DNA from: Legionella quateirensis
GTDB taxonomy: Bacteria; Pseudomonadota; Gammaproteobacteria; Legionellales; Legionellaceae
Assembly: GCF_001467955.1 (NCBI RefSeq)
Contig: NZ_LNYR01000031.1
Coordinates: 270,699-334,698 of the forward strand
DNA length: 64,000 nucleotides
Direction of reading: 5' to 3'
Shown in pieces: positions 26,684 through 34,682 of this stretch; positions within the stretch are counted from its first letter, which is position 1, and every line of letters begins with the position of its first letter. Both the position numbers and the translations under genes were made by a program. The notes under the pieces were generated by a model. It was not told the origin of the DNA. It did no database searches and saw only the letters and a list, made by a program, of their open reading frames with translations.

Positions 26684-26730
26684 TGGTCGGAGTGACAGGA
26701 ATTGAACCTGCGACCCCTGCCTCCCGAAGG
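26684..26730 (-). other. Left attachment site: 3' half of tRNA-Pro(CGG)
   Basis: On the minus strand this reads the anticodon loop TTCGGGA (anticodon CGG), the 3' side of the anticodon stem GGCAG, the variable region, a T-arm containing GGTTCAATTCC, the acceptor and CCA. Pairing to a tRNA 5' half stops right after the loop: bases 26731 onward (GGAATCC) do not complete the anticodon stem. This is the expected product of integration into the anticodon loop of a tRNA gene. Confidence 0.75.
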
Positions 26731-26750
26731 GGAATCCGATAGTTTCTCAA

Positions 26751-26770
26751 TGTATCTCCATGTATCCCCA
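26751..26770 (+). repeat. Two adjacent 10-bp direct repeats beside the attachment site
   Basis: TGTATCTCCA followed directly by TGTATCCCCA, one mismatch. Tandem short repeats 20 bp inside an att core are typical arm-type integrase or excisionase binding sites; that role is inferred. Confidence 0.45.
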
Positions 26771-26954
26771 TGAATAAAATATACTGTTATTTCATGATGT
26801 TATAAATATTATTGATGCATTGAGCTTCATCGCCATGTTACACTCTACAAAAAATTAGCACTTTATATGCACTTTATAATTTTTAAAGCCTTGTCGGTAA
26901 AAAATAATAGTGGTAAAATTGTGATTTATAAACTACAATAATAAGTATGAATAA

Positions 26955-27251
26955 ATGATTGAAATAAAACAAACTGATACCTATAGAAAATGGGAACAGA
27001 AACTTAGAGATAGTAAAGCAAAAGCAATGATAGCTGCGCGAGTATTTCGTTTAGCAAATGGTCTTGCAGGTGATGTAGCGCCAGTTGGACAGGGTATCAG
27101 TGAGCTTAGGATTCATTATGGACCTGGTTATCGAATATACTTCAAACAAAAGGGAAATGAAATTATCCTATTATTGTGTGGCGGAGATAAGGGTACTCAA
27201 GGCCGAGATATTGAGGTTGCGAAAAACCTTGCAAAAGAATTAGGAGTTTAA
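26955..27251 (+). CDS. RelE/HigB-like toxin of a type II toxin-antitoxin system
   Basis: A 98-residue protein of the RelE/HigB superfamily (phage Gp49-like addiction killer). Typical features are the KWEQKLRD helix, the RVFRLANGLAGDVAPVG turn, ELRIHYGPGYRIYF with the basic active-site strand, and LLLCGGDKGTQGRDIEVAK near the C-terminus. Members cleave mRNA, usually on the ribosome. The toxin gene precedes the antitoxin gene, with one base between the toxin stop and antitoxin start, the HigBA order. It sits at the very end of the ICE, next to att, where it can penalise loss of the element. Confidence 0.88.
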   Translation: MIEIKQTDTYRKWEQKLRDSKAKAMIAARVFRLANGLAGDVAPVGQGISELRIHYGPGYRIYFKQKGNEIILLLCGGDKGTQGRDIEVAKNLAKELGV

Positions 27252-27252
27252 T

Positions 27253-27546
27253 ATGACAGAAGCACTTTATGATTATGATCCAGCTGCGGCACTCGATAGC
27301 CCAGAAGCTATCGCTATATTTATGGTAGATGCATTTGAGACAGGTGATGCAGGTTATATTGCAAAAGCACTTGGTGTAGTTGCTCGCGCAAAAGGTATGG
27401 CAGAAATAGCGCGTGAAACGGGTCTCTCCAGAGAGCAACTCTACCGCTCATTTAGCGAAAAAGGTAATCCAACATTGAAAACAACGTTGACTGTAATGCG
27501 AGCTCTTGGTCTTGATATTACAGCCAAAGCACATATTGCACACTGA
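27253..27546 (+). CDS. HigA-like antitoxin (addiction module antidote)
   Basis: A 97-residue partner of the preceding toxin. The N-terminal part (YDPAAALDSPEAIAIFM) is characteristic of the addiction-module antidote family. Residues about 45-90 form a helix-turn-helix of XRE type (GMAEIARETGLSREQLYRSF ... TLKTTLTVMRALGLDI). It should neutralise the toxin and repress the TA promoter in the AT-rich region before 26955. No S-D of note beyond GAGTTT, and translation is probably coupled to the toxin. Confidence 0.88.
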   Translation: MTEALYDYDPAAALDSPEAIAIFMVDAFETGDAGYIAKALGVVARAKGMAEIARETGLSREQLYRSFSEKGNPTLKTTLTVMRALGLDITAKAHIAH

Positions 27547-27620
27547 TTGGTTTAATAAAATAATATAAATACTGGCTTATATGATAACAGGATTGAGGCC
27601 GAGCTTTATTAAGGTGACAG

Positions 27621-28865
27621 ATGCTAGCGAAGATTAGTAATTCCCTAATAAAAACATTAGTACCTAATGAAAAAAGAGCATATGACGTTAGAGATATTGG
27701 CTTAAAAGGGTTCTTGTTGAGAGTACATCCTACTGGGAGTATGTGCTACCTTTGCCAATATGCACGGGGTGGTCGCGTTAATCTTGGGAAAGTTGGCGTT
27801 ATTTCGGCTGCTCAAGCCCGTGAAAAAGCCATTGAAGTATTAAACAATTATAATAAAGGCATTAAACCCACAGTCCAAAAAGGGGCAAATAAACCAAAGA
27901 CATTACAAGAGTTTATTGAAAGTGAATATAAGCCCTGGGCTTTATCTCATCATAAAAGAGGAGATGAAACGATTGCGGCACTCAATCGATGTTTTAAAAA
28001 ACTGTATTCTAAGCCTCTTATAGAAATCACTCCTGCGGTACTAGAGCAATGGCGTGTTAAACGTTTAAATGAGGGTACTGCTCACGCTACAATTAATCGT
28101 AATATTACTGTTCTTAAGTCAGCTATCACAAAAGCTGTAGAATGGGGCTTTTTAAAAGAAAACACTTTAAGAAATTTAAAGCAATTTAAAATCGATCGCT
28201 CTCCTAAAGTAAGATACTTATCAGTAGAAGAAGAAACCCGTTTGCGGAAGGCACTGTTAGAGAGAGAAAACCAATTAAAACAAGAAAGAATAAATGCAAA
28301 CCAATGGCGAAAAGTTCGAGGATATCCATTGATGCCTGAATTTGCCGAAGGTGAGCTTTTTGATTATTTAATGCCGATGGTACTAATTTCCATTAACACT
28401 GGTTTACGACGAGGTGAGTTATTTAATCTAACTTGGGAAATGATAAACCTTCCACAAAGATCGCTTATTTTAGGCGGTGAAATTACCAAAAATAGTAGTT
28501 CACGTTATATACCATTAAATAATGAAGCTAATAATCTTTTAAATCAACTTTACCAGAAGAGTGCGCTCAAAAAAGGACTTGTTTTTCCTAGTAAAAATAA
28601 TCAGCCGTTTAATCATGTTAAAAGATCCTGGGCTTCTATTTTAAAAAAAGCTGAGATTGATCAATTCAGGTGGCATGATTTACGACACCATTTTGCTAGT
28701 AAATTAGTTATGGCTGGTGTTGATTTGAATACCGCTCGGGAATTATTAGGACATTCAGACATTAAAATGACGTTAAGATATGCACATTTAGCCCCTGAAT
28801 TTAAAATTAATGCAGTTAAAAAAATTGATTGGTCGCTTCAAGATATAAAAGCTGACCTAGTTTAA
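27621..28865 (+). CDS. int: Tyrosine site-specific integrase of the ICE (P4-like)
   Basis: A 414-residue integrase with an N-terminal P4-type arm-binding domain (SLIKTLVPNEKRAYDVRDIGLKGFLLRV), a core-binding domain at about 95-190, and a catalytic domain with the full set: Arg263 (TGLRRGE), His352 and Arg355 (HDLRHHF), His378 (LGHSDIKMT) and nucleophile Tyr387 (RYAHL). It recombines the ICE attP with the tRNA-Pro anticodon loop. Position next to att, with transcription running into the element, is standard. ATG 27621 is preceded by AAGGTG. The excisionase was not identified. Confidence 0.92.
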   Translation: MLAKISNSLIKTLVPNEKRAYDVRDIGLKGFLLRVHPTGSMCYLCQYARGGRVNLGKVGVISAAQAREKAIEVLNNYNKGIKPTVQKGANKPKTLQEFIESEYKPWALSHHKRGDETIAALNRCFKKLYSKPLIEITPAVLEQWRVKRLNEGTAHATINRNITVLKSAITKAVEWGFLKENTLRNLKQFKIDRSPKVRYLSVEEETRLRKALLERENQLKQERINANQWRKVRGYPLMPEFAEGELFDYLMPMVLISINTGLRRGELFNLTWEMINLPQRSLILGGEITKNSSSRYIPLNNEANNLLNQLYQKSALKKGLVFPSKNNQPFNHVKRSWASILKKAEIDQFRWHDLRHHFASKLVMAGVDLNTARELLGHSDIKMTLRYAHLAPEFKINAVKKIDWSLQDIKADLV

Positions 28866-28869
28866 AGTG

Positions 28870-28892
28870 TAATGAGTTTAAAGGGCTCATTA
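28870..28892. terminator. Weak hairpin after the integrase
   Basis: TAATGAG, 9-nt loop, CTCATTA, starting 5 nt after the integrase stop and followed 17 nt later by a run of T. Low GC in the stem makes it a poor terminator. Confidence 0.3.
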
Positions 28893-28987
28893 ATATTAAT
28901 AGTATTATTTTTTAGAATAAACTTGGAGCGGTAGAAAATTATTTATATTGTGTATTGTAGTGATAATTGATTTGAGGTCATTTTAAA

Positions 28988-30742
28988 TTGAAAGAAGAAA
29001 TGGATTTTGAGCGTGTCGAAATTGATATGGCAACAGTCTCGTTACTCTCTCAGCGATTTGATGAGCTTATCGATAATAATAATTATGATACTTTGGAAAA
29101 ATTATGCGAGCATCTTAGCAAATTTAACCCTAAAGACTCATTAGTAGCAACGCAACTGTATTATATAATAGGAACTGGTTTTTCTACTATTTTTTCACGA
29201 AGAAAGGATCTATATTGGTTTTCTGAGCAGATTAGTAAAGCGGTTTTATTTTTTAGAAAAGCGCTTCATGAGGCTTCAAAAATAGGTTCTGATTATGTTA
29301 AATCTGAATCAGATGGTCAGACGTATTCTATTTTAGAACTGACGTCAAGAATAAAGACTAACTTAGCAAATTACCTATCAAGCCAAGGTAGAGCCTTTGA
29401 TGCAATACCGTTATATGATGATGCTATCGCACTCTCAAATCCTGTAGCCTATCTAGGAAAAGCTAGGCATCTCATTTTTCTTGCAAAGGTTCTCTATGAT
29501 GATGGGCATAAATTTTATCATCGGAAAGAGGCGTATCGCTTGATAGAGCAAGTATATGAGCGCATAGATGATTTTCCCACAGAAATAAAAAAAGAATTAC
29601 TGAGTGATCAAACTTTGAATGAGTTTTCTGAGTGGTTTAGAAAAGCTTATCCTAATTATAAATTGAATAATCTTAATACTTATAAAGAAAAATTTAACTC
29701 CCGAAAGCAAGAGCAATATTTAAAATGGGCTGCTCATAATAGATTATTTATCAACGATCTTAATGATATATCCGTTGGAGAGTTAGTCTATCAGGATGTA
29801 TTGACTTTACCCTCATTTTGTTTTCAGCTGAATCCAATATTATCTCCAAGTGAGGAGCTTGTTTATCATTCCCACTATGATGAAATGAAAAATGACTATT
29901 GTTACGCAAGATATTTGTTATTTTCTGCGAAAGACATACCTAACAATGTCACACATTTTTCTAATTCAACCTTCTCCCATGTTGATAGCTTGGATTTCTC
30001 TATTACTAACTTAAAATCCAATCATTACCGGAGTTCTTTTAGAATATTGTATTCTCTTTTTGATAAACTATCTTTTTTTATACATCGTTTCTTTAATGTG
30101 AATGACTTGAAAAGTGACAAAGATATTACATTTCCAAAATTATTTTTGATTAACAAAAATAATAAAAAAATTCCTCATCCTCATTTCAAGGAAAATAAAA
30201 ACTACTTTTTTCACGCATTATATTTCATATTGAAGGATATGCGTAAAACAAACGATGATTTAGAGCTTGATTATTGGTTCGATCCTGAGGCGAAGAAGTT
30301 TGAAGATATAAGAAATGCTCTTGAACACCGCTCATTAAAGTTAGTTGATGATTTTGGATTTAGCTTATCTCAAGATAGCACCTATTTTGAACAATGCATT
30401 ACGGAAATGAAAGATAAAATAATTGCTCTTAACAATGATTTAGAAATAATCAATTCCAAACTTACTAAGCAAAAAAAAGAAAAAAGTGTCAGGAAATTAA
30501 TTAACAAGAAAGAGTTAATTATTAATGAGGTAAATCAAATTCAATCAAGACTTGATGAAAAAATTAAGCTCAGTTCACATAACTTGGTTATTTCTATTGG
30601 AGATTTTGAGGCTCGTCTTATGCAGTTGATGAAATTAGCTAGAAATGCATTAATGTATCTTTCGTTGGCGATACATTTTGATGAACGCAATAAACCTAAT
30701 GATGGAAAAACAGTTCTGCCTATAAATGTTCCTCTCAAATAA
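28988..30742 (+). CDS. LA2681-like HEPN-domain protein with helical-repeat N-terminus
   Basis: A 584-residue soluble protein. The first 240 residues are TPR-like helices (for example NLANYLSSQGRAFDAIPLYDDAIAL). The C-terminal 200 residues are all-helical and contain RNALEH with Arg442 and His447, the Rx4H active-site motif of HEPN ribonucleases, and a late helix LMQLMKLARNALMYLSLAI. This layout resembles the LA2681-like HEPN family. HEPN proteins commonly act as toxic RNases in phage defence or toxin systems. The start is TTG 28988, since GAGGT lies 9 nt upstream; ATG 29000 is the alternative. It lies in the cargo zone next to the integrase with no obvious antitoxin partner. Confidence 0.7.
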   Translation: MKEEMDFERVEIDMATVSLLSQRFDELIDNNNYDTLEKLCEHLSKFNPKDSLVATQLYYIIGTGFSTIFSRRKDLYWFSEQISKAVLFFRKALHEASKIGSDYVKSESDGQTYSILELTSRIKTNLANYLSSQGRAFDAIPLYDDAIALSNPVAYLGKARHLIFLAKVLYDDGHKFYHRKEAYRLIEQVYERIDDFPTEIKKELLSDQTLNEFSEWFRKAYPNYKLNNLNTYKEKFNSRKQEQYLKWAAHNRLFINDLNDISVGELVYQDVLTLPSFCFQLNPILSPSEELVYHSHYDEMKNDYCYARYLLFSAKDIPNNVTHFSNSTFSHVDSLDFSITNLKSNHYRSSFRILYSLFDKLSFFIHRFFNVNDLKSDKDITFPKLFLINKNNKKIPHPHFKENKNYFFHALYFILKDMRKTNDDLELDYWFDPEAKKFEDIRNALEHRSLKLVDDFGFSLSQDSTYFEQCITEMKDKIIALNNDLEIINSKLTKQKKEKSVRKLINKKELIINEVNQIQSRLDEKIKLSSHNLVISIGDFEARLMQLMKLARNALMYLSLAIHFDERNKPNDGKTVLPINVPLK

Positions 30743-30793
30743 TTAAGTGTTAAATCTCCTAAAATAGATTTTTAAATTAATTTATAATTCTAT

Positions 30794-31414
30794 TTACTTA
30801 ATTAGCCTTTTATAAAGAATATCATTAATTTTTTCAAAGTTTTTATGGATGATTTCCCAGAAAGGATCCTTTATTATTTCTAAACCTGTGTGATCAGTTT
30901 CAAAAAGTCCGGGTTTATATTCTACTTCTTCACTTGGGCATAAAATTGGAAGTTTCTTTTTTTCCTTCTCATTACTAAAAACAAATACATAGGCCTCTAT
31001 TCCGATAGGCTTAATAATCTCCAGTCCAATGATATTTTGATATTGTTGGGCAAAATTCCTTTCGGAGCCGTATATTTTATCCAGAACGCCCAATTCTTTG
31101 GTTATGCTATAGGATTTACTCTTAATTGTATTTACAAGGGGTAATTTTTCTCTTTCTATAGCCTCAACTTTATTGGGGTAAAGAAATTTGGGTGCTCTTA
31201 ATTCTAAAATTAGATAACGAAGCTCTTCTATTTCTTTAATGATATCTAAATAATGATCAGATTCTCTTTGTTGGATGTATTGTTTTTTCCATTTAGGAAT
31301 TTCCCAAATAGCAATTATAAATAGGATAATTGTTACGATAGCCTGTATGATATTTAAGCCGGTTTGTTGTTTTTCTAAAAACTGCCATAAATTTCCAAAT
31401 AAGGAGTAAAACAT
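30794..31414 (-). CDS. Hypothetical membrane-anchored protein
   Basis: A 206-residue protein with one N-terminal transmembrane helix (IIQAIVTIILFIIAIWEI, about residues 22-39), then a cytoplasmic helical and beta region rich in Lys/Glu with no motif I recognise. It is convergent with the HEPN gene, 51 bp between stops. It could be a partner of that gene or independent cargo. No enzymatic motif. Confidence 0.55.
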   Translation of the reverse strand: MFYSLFGNLWQFLEKQQTGLNIIQAIVTIILFIIAIWEIPKWKKQYIQQRESDHYLDIIKEIEELRYLILELRAPKFLYPNKVEAIEREKLPLVNTIKSKSYSITKELGVLDKIYGSERNFAQQYQNIIGLEIIKPIGIEAYVFVFSNEKEKKKLPILCPSEEVEYKPGLFETDHTGLEIIKDPFWEIIHKNFEKINDILYKRLIK

Positions 31415-31515
31415 TTTAAATAATCCAGTTAAGTTCAGGCTTTTTATTAAATCGTCACTTTAAAGCAATCTGTATTAATTTTAAATATTATTTTTTAAAT
31501 AACTGGGTTAAGGTT

Positions 31516-32205
31516 TTAAATAGATTTATTAGTTTGGTTAAAAAGAATTTTTTTTGCATCTTCCGTTAAAACTTGAGGCAAATTTATATCTTTTCCTTTG
31601 TTATAACCACGTTGAACAGCAGGTCGTGATTCCATTATTAAATACCATTGCTTTAAAAATGGATAATCATCTAAATCTTGTTGTTGCTTTTCATGAGGCA
31701 CAATCCAGGGATAACATGCCATGTCAGCTATAGAGTATTCATCAGCGATAAATTCTCGAGTGGTTAGTTGCTTATTAAGAACAGCATATAAACGAGATGT
31801 TTCTCTTACGTATCTATCAACGGCATAAGTTAATGTAGCCGCATGCATATTAAAATGATGATTTTGTCCTGCCATTGGGCCTAATCCTGCAACTTGCCAA
31901 AATAGCCATTGCACTGTTTCATACCGAGCATGGATATTTTGTGGTAAAAACAGTCCTGTTTTCTCCGCCAGATAAAGTAGTATCGCGCCTGATTCAAAAA
32001 TGGCTACTGGATCATTTGAGCCCTTGGGATTGTGATCAACTATGGCGGGAATCCGGTTATTGGGTGATACGCGCAAAAAGTCCGCTGAGAACTGTTCACC
32101 TGTAAAAATATTAACCGGTATAAGGTTATATGGCAGATTAGCTTCTTCTAGGAATATAGTAATTTTATGACCGTTTGGGGTAGGCCAGTAGTAAAGGTCA
32201 ATCAT
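31516..32205 (-). CDS. Glutathione S-transferase (YfcG/Ure2-like)
   Basis: A 229-residue GST. The N-terminal thioredoxin-like domain reads MIDLYYWPTPNGHKITIFLEEANLPY, the TPNGHK pattern of nu-class YfcG/YghU enzymes, with cis-Pro in NNRIPAIVDH and the ESGAILLYLAEKTG glutathione-binding turn. A helical C-terminal domain follows, with ADMACYPW. It conjugates or reduces with glutathione and is ordinary stress cargo. The start is the ATG at 32205, with AAGGA 8 nt upstream; a TTG at 32226 would overlap the Shine-Dalgarno. It is downstream of, and in the same direction as, the repressor gene, 34 bp away, so the two may share a transcript. Confidence 0.88.
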   Translation of the reverse strand: MIDLYYWPTPNGHKITIFLEEANLPYNLIPVNIFTGEQFSADFLRVSPNNRIPAIVDHNPKGSNDPVAIFESGAILLYLAEKTGLFLPQNIHARYETVQWLFWQVAGLGPMAGQNHHFNMHAATLTYAVDRYVRETSRLYAVLNKQLTTREFIADEYSIADMACYPWIVPHEKQQQDLDDYPFLKQWYLIMESRPAVQRGYNKGKDINLPQVLTEDAKKILFNQTNKSI

Positions 32206-32239
32206 GTTATTATTCCTTAATATCAAACCGCATAAAGCA

Positions 32240-32902
32240 TTAATCAGGCTTTACGAATTTCCAACGATGCCAGATTATAGGAGTTGCTGCTAAAATTTTC
32301 TTTGAGAAAATTACAGGATCTTCAATTTCAGTCTGAGCATTTAGACAGACTAAAGCATAGCCATTCTTTCTTTTCATTAAGCGTCGAAAAAAAATGCCAT
32401 CGCTAATCTCTATAACACAATCATGACCGACACATTCGTCTATATCTGAAGCATTCATATACTGAATACCTCCTACAAAATCACCCTTCGAGTATGTTGG
32501 TTCCATTGTGTCATCAGAAACCATAATTACTATAGCATTTGGATTATTTGTCTTAAAAAATTCAATTTCTTTTTGGATGGTATTTTCTTGAGAAAATAGT
32601 GGGGCTATGTCTTTATCAATAGAAGGATATGGAGTGAACTCTGAGCCTAACAAACTGGGGCTTTTTCCGGAGCCTTCCAGAAGCCACTTTGCTGAACAAC
32701 TTACACCTGTACTATGAAATATTTCTACTAATTTTGATGCGGCTTTTTCAGTTAATGGATTTCTACCTAACTCCCAAGATTGGAGAGTGTGCATACTAAT
32801 CCCATGGCTTTCTATATCTTTACGTGAGATCCCAGCTAAGTTTCTGGCTGTTTTAATGCGCCGTCCAATAGTTGTCCTCTGATCTTCAATATTTTGTTCC
32901 AT
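32240..32902 (-). CDS. CI/LexA-like repressor with degenerate S24 peptidase dyad
   Basis: A 220-residue regulator. The N-terminal XRE helix-turn-helix spans about 11-60 (GRRIKTARNLAGISRKDIES ... HTLQSWELGRNPL). The C-terminal S24-type domain has SDDTMEPTYSKGD where LexA/CI normally have a G-D-S-M-E-P-like nucleophile serine, so Ser is Thr. It has FFRRLMKR where the catalytic VKRL lysine belongs, so Lys is Arg. It should dimerise and bind operators in the divergent region 32903-33020, repressing its own gene and the replication/transfer genes to the right. The altered dyad predicts little or no RecA-dependent self-cleavage. Confidence 0.82.
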   Translation of the reverse strand: MEQNIEDQRTTIGRRIKTARNLAGISRKDIESHGISMHTLQSWELGRNPLTEKAASKLVEIFHSTGVSCSAKWLLEGSGKSPSLLGSEFTPYPSIDKDIAPLFSQENTIQKEIEFFKTNNPNAIVIMVSDDTMEPTYSKGDFVGGIQYMNASDIDECVGHDCVIEISDGIFFRRLMKRKNGYALVCLNAQTEIEDPVIFSKKILAATPIIWHRWKFVKPD

Positions 32903-33020
32903 AACAAACCTAATAAGCCCTTTTTTAAATTATACCACATTCAGGTATAAACTTATTTACATATACGTATAATAGGTATAATATTGCTTCAATACGTATC
33001 ATGACGCATGGAGAAGCGCG
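32903..33020. promoter_or_regulatory. Divergent operator/promoter region of the ICE control module
   Basis: An 118-bp region between the repressor and the O-like gene. It contains the inverted repeat TATACC-N7-GGTATA (32931-32949), another GGTATA at 32975-32980, and two identical palindromes ATACGTAT at 32963-32970 and 32992-32999. A rightward promoter TTTACA (32956-32961), 15 bp, TATAAT (32977-32982) lies among them. The related half-site ATAC/GTAT recurs in all, as expected for a set of CI-type operators. Confidence 0.65.
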
Positions 33021-34214
33021 ATGTCTCGAGCAAGCTGTATCTCTCATCCTGAGGGTGAAAGATTAATTTTAATCCGCAAATGGCAATTAGAGGCTTGCGA
33101 ACAAGATGATTGCGCGGCAGCTTTACTAAATTTATTTGAATATTGGCACAATATCAAGCTCGAACATAATTCCCAAGCTAAGAACTATAATGATGTAGCT
33201 CAAAGGCATGGAGATAGTGGCACTCAAATTGAAACTCTATTGCAATGGCACACAACAGAACAATTAGAAGCTTCTTTGTTAAATATTTTTAACAAAAGAA
33301 GAATTCATAGTGCAATCGAATCTTTAGTAAGTTTAAAGTTTATTTCAGTTCATCGCAATCCAAATCCTCGTTATGCTTTTGATAAAACCAAACATTTCTT
33401 ATTTAACCCTAATGAAATCAGTCGTTGGTTAAAAGAGTATTATTTGAAAAAGACTAGTTTCCAGTCTAAGCCGAAAGATGAAAATCAGAATGTAGTTGAT
33501 GAAGAATCAATAAGTGATTTATCGATGGTGCAAAATGATCTGATCGATAGTGACGATTTGCACCAATCGATAGGTGCAAATCGTACCAACGATGATTACA
33601 AAAATGACCAACGGTTAGTGCAAAGTGATTCAACCGTAACGACGAATTGCACCAAGCAATATACAAAGAATACATACCAAGATTACTTACCAAGATTACC
33701 TACACAAAAACACATAATTTTGGCGAATGATGAAAAAAACTCATCGTTCGCATTTGAAGTTTTTTGGGACAAGTGGGTTGCATTGACTAACAAGCATATT
33801 AACAAAAGAAAATCCCATGGAATTTTTTCAAATTTGGTGATGAGTACAGAGGATCCATTATTAAGCAATATTTTAGAAGCGCTGGAAAAACAAATGCAAG
33901 AAAAAGCTCTACGTCAGAAATTGAATTTGTTTGTACCTCAGTGGCCAAATCCTTCAAGTTGGCTCTTGGAAGCACGCTGGGAAGATGAAGTGCATTTAGA
34001 TGCAGAGTTTTATAAAGCTGAAATATTAAGAACTAATTCTGGATTAACTCAAAATAAACAAACGATTAAGCAACAGAGGGAGTATTACTTAGATGGCCAA
34101 TACAAATCTCGTATTACTGGAAGCCAAGATGAAAAATCAAGCTCAATCGCCAACAGGCAAGATGCTATCAGACGATTTGATGAAGAATTCAGAAACCGAG
34201 CAAGAAATACATAA
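33021..34214 (+). CDS. Putative replication initiator (phage O-like), winged-helix N-terminus
   Basis: A 397-residue protein. The N-terminal 130 residues have the helix-strand pattern of a winged-helix replication domain (CAAALLNLFEYWHNIKL ... KRRIHSAIESLVSLKFISVHR). The middle is polar, Asp/Asn/Gln-rich linker. The C-terminal 100 residues (FEVFWDKWVALTNKHINKRK) resemble DnaD/replisome-organiser C-domains. The ATG at 33021 has GGAG 7 nt upstream. It is the first gene rightward from the operator region and overlaps the P-like gene, the lambda O-P arrangement. The function is inferred from layout and fold pattern, not a strong motif. Confidence 0.5.
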   Translation: MSRASCISHPEGERLILIRKWQLEACEQDDCAAALLNLFEYWHNIKLEHNSQAKNYNDVAQRHGDSGTQIETLLQWHTTEQLEASLLNIFNKRRIHSAIESLVSLKFISVHRNPNPRYAFDKTKHFLFNPNEISRWLKEYYLKKTSFQSKPKDENQNVVDEESISDLSMVQNDLIDSDDLHQSIGANRTNDDYKNDQRLVQSDSTVTTNCTKQYTKNTYQDYLPRLPTQKHIILANDEKNSSFAFEVFWDKWVALTNKHINKRKSHGIFSNLVMSTEDPLLSNILEALEKQMQEKALRQKLNLFVPQWPNPSSWLLEARWEDEVHLDAEFYKAEILRTNSGLTQNKQTIKQQREYYLDGQYKSRITGSQDEKSSSIANRQDAIRRFDEEFRNRARNT

Positions 34215-34617
34215 CCCAAGATTATCGGAATTGGATGCAATAAATTTAACAGAATGGCTTATTTTTAAAATCAAGATCCTATATGGCCGTTCTATTTTTG
34301 AAGGCGATAATCCTGAGGAAGCCTTCGCTATACGTCAGGAATGGCAAGACTTAGTAACAAAGATAGGGAAAAAAGGAGTGCTGGGAACTATTGATTATCT
34401 GTTATCTGGTCATCATAGCGTGCCGTCTTTTCCTCCTTCTCCAGTGGAGTTTAGAAAGTGCTATCGGACACATGTTTCCCCATCCTTGATGCAGGGTTGT
34501 GTTGTATCCACTCAGAAAAAATTACCAGTTTTGAGAGGGGAAGAGCATCAAGCTGGATATTTAAAATTTCAGGAGTTAGTTAAAAAACTAAAACCTAATT
34601 ATTTAGAAAGCAAATGA
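34129..34617 (+). CDS. Putative helicase-loader-like protein (phage P-like)
   Basis: A 162-residue protein from ATG 34129, preceded by GGAAG at 5 nt; upstream ATG 34093 and downstream ATGs 34159 and 34177 are alternatives. It contains LTEWLIFKIKILYGRSI, then GVLGTIDYLLSG and SFPPSPVEFRKCYRTH. The last closely resembles the FPPSPxEF motif of phage replication protein P, which loads the DnaB helicase. It overlaps the 3' end of the O-like gene in another frame. Together they may drive rolling or theta replication of the excised ICE. Confidence 0.5.
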   Translation: MKNQAQSPTGKMLSDDLMKNSETEQEIHNPRLSELDAINLTEWLIFKIKILYGRSIFEGDNPEEAFAIRQEWQDLVTKIGKKGVLGTIDYLLSGHHSVPSFPPSPVEFRKCYRTHVSPSLMQGCVVSTQKKLPVLRGEEHQAGYLKFQELVKKLKPNYLESK

Positions 34618-34634
34618 CAAGGAGGATAATTTCA

Positions 34635-34658
34635 ATGATGAACCTAGCAAAAATGTAG
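34635..34658 (+). other. Seven-codon reading frame behind a strong ribosome-binding site
   Basis: CAAGGAGG at 34618-34625 is followed 9 nt later by ATGATG and a frame encoding MMNLAKM then TAG. It lies 107 nt before traA, so it may be a leader peptide or the remnant of a lost gene. Confidence 0.3.
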
Positions 34659-34666
34659 ACGCAAAA

Positions 34667-34682
34667 GCGTGAAGTTCCACGC
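34667..34682 (+). repeat. Small hairpin in the traA leader
   Basis: GCGTG, loop AAGTTC, CACGC, just after the seven-codon frame and about 80 nt before traA. No T-run follows, so a leader or processing structure is more likely than a terminator. Confidence 0.35.

Larger units (their letters stand above)
26559..26954. other. Chromosome-ICE junction, no protein gene
   Basis: Holds the displaced tRNA-Pro 3' half (26684-26730), two direct repeats at 26751-26770 and an AT-rich stretch that should contain the promoter of the toxin-antitoxin pair. No frame of interest seen. Confidence 0.6.

Noticed and set aside
26560-27620. CRISPR array at the ICE edge
   Set aside because: Only two 10-bp repeats without spacers; no cas genes.
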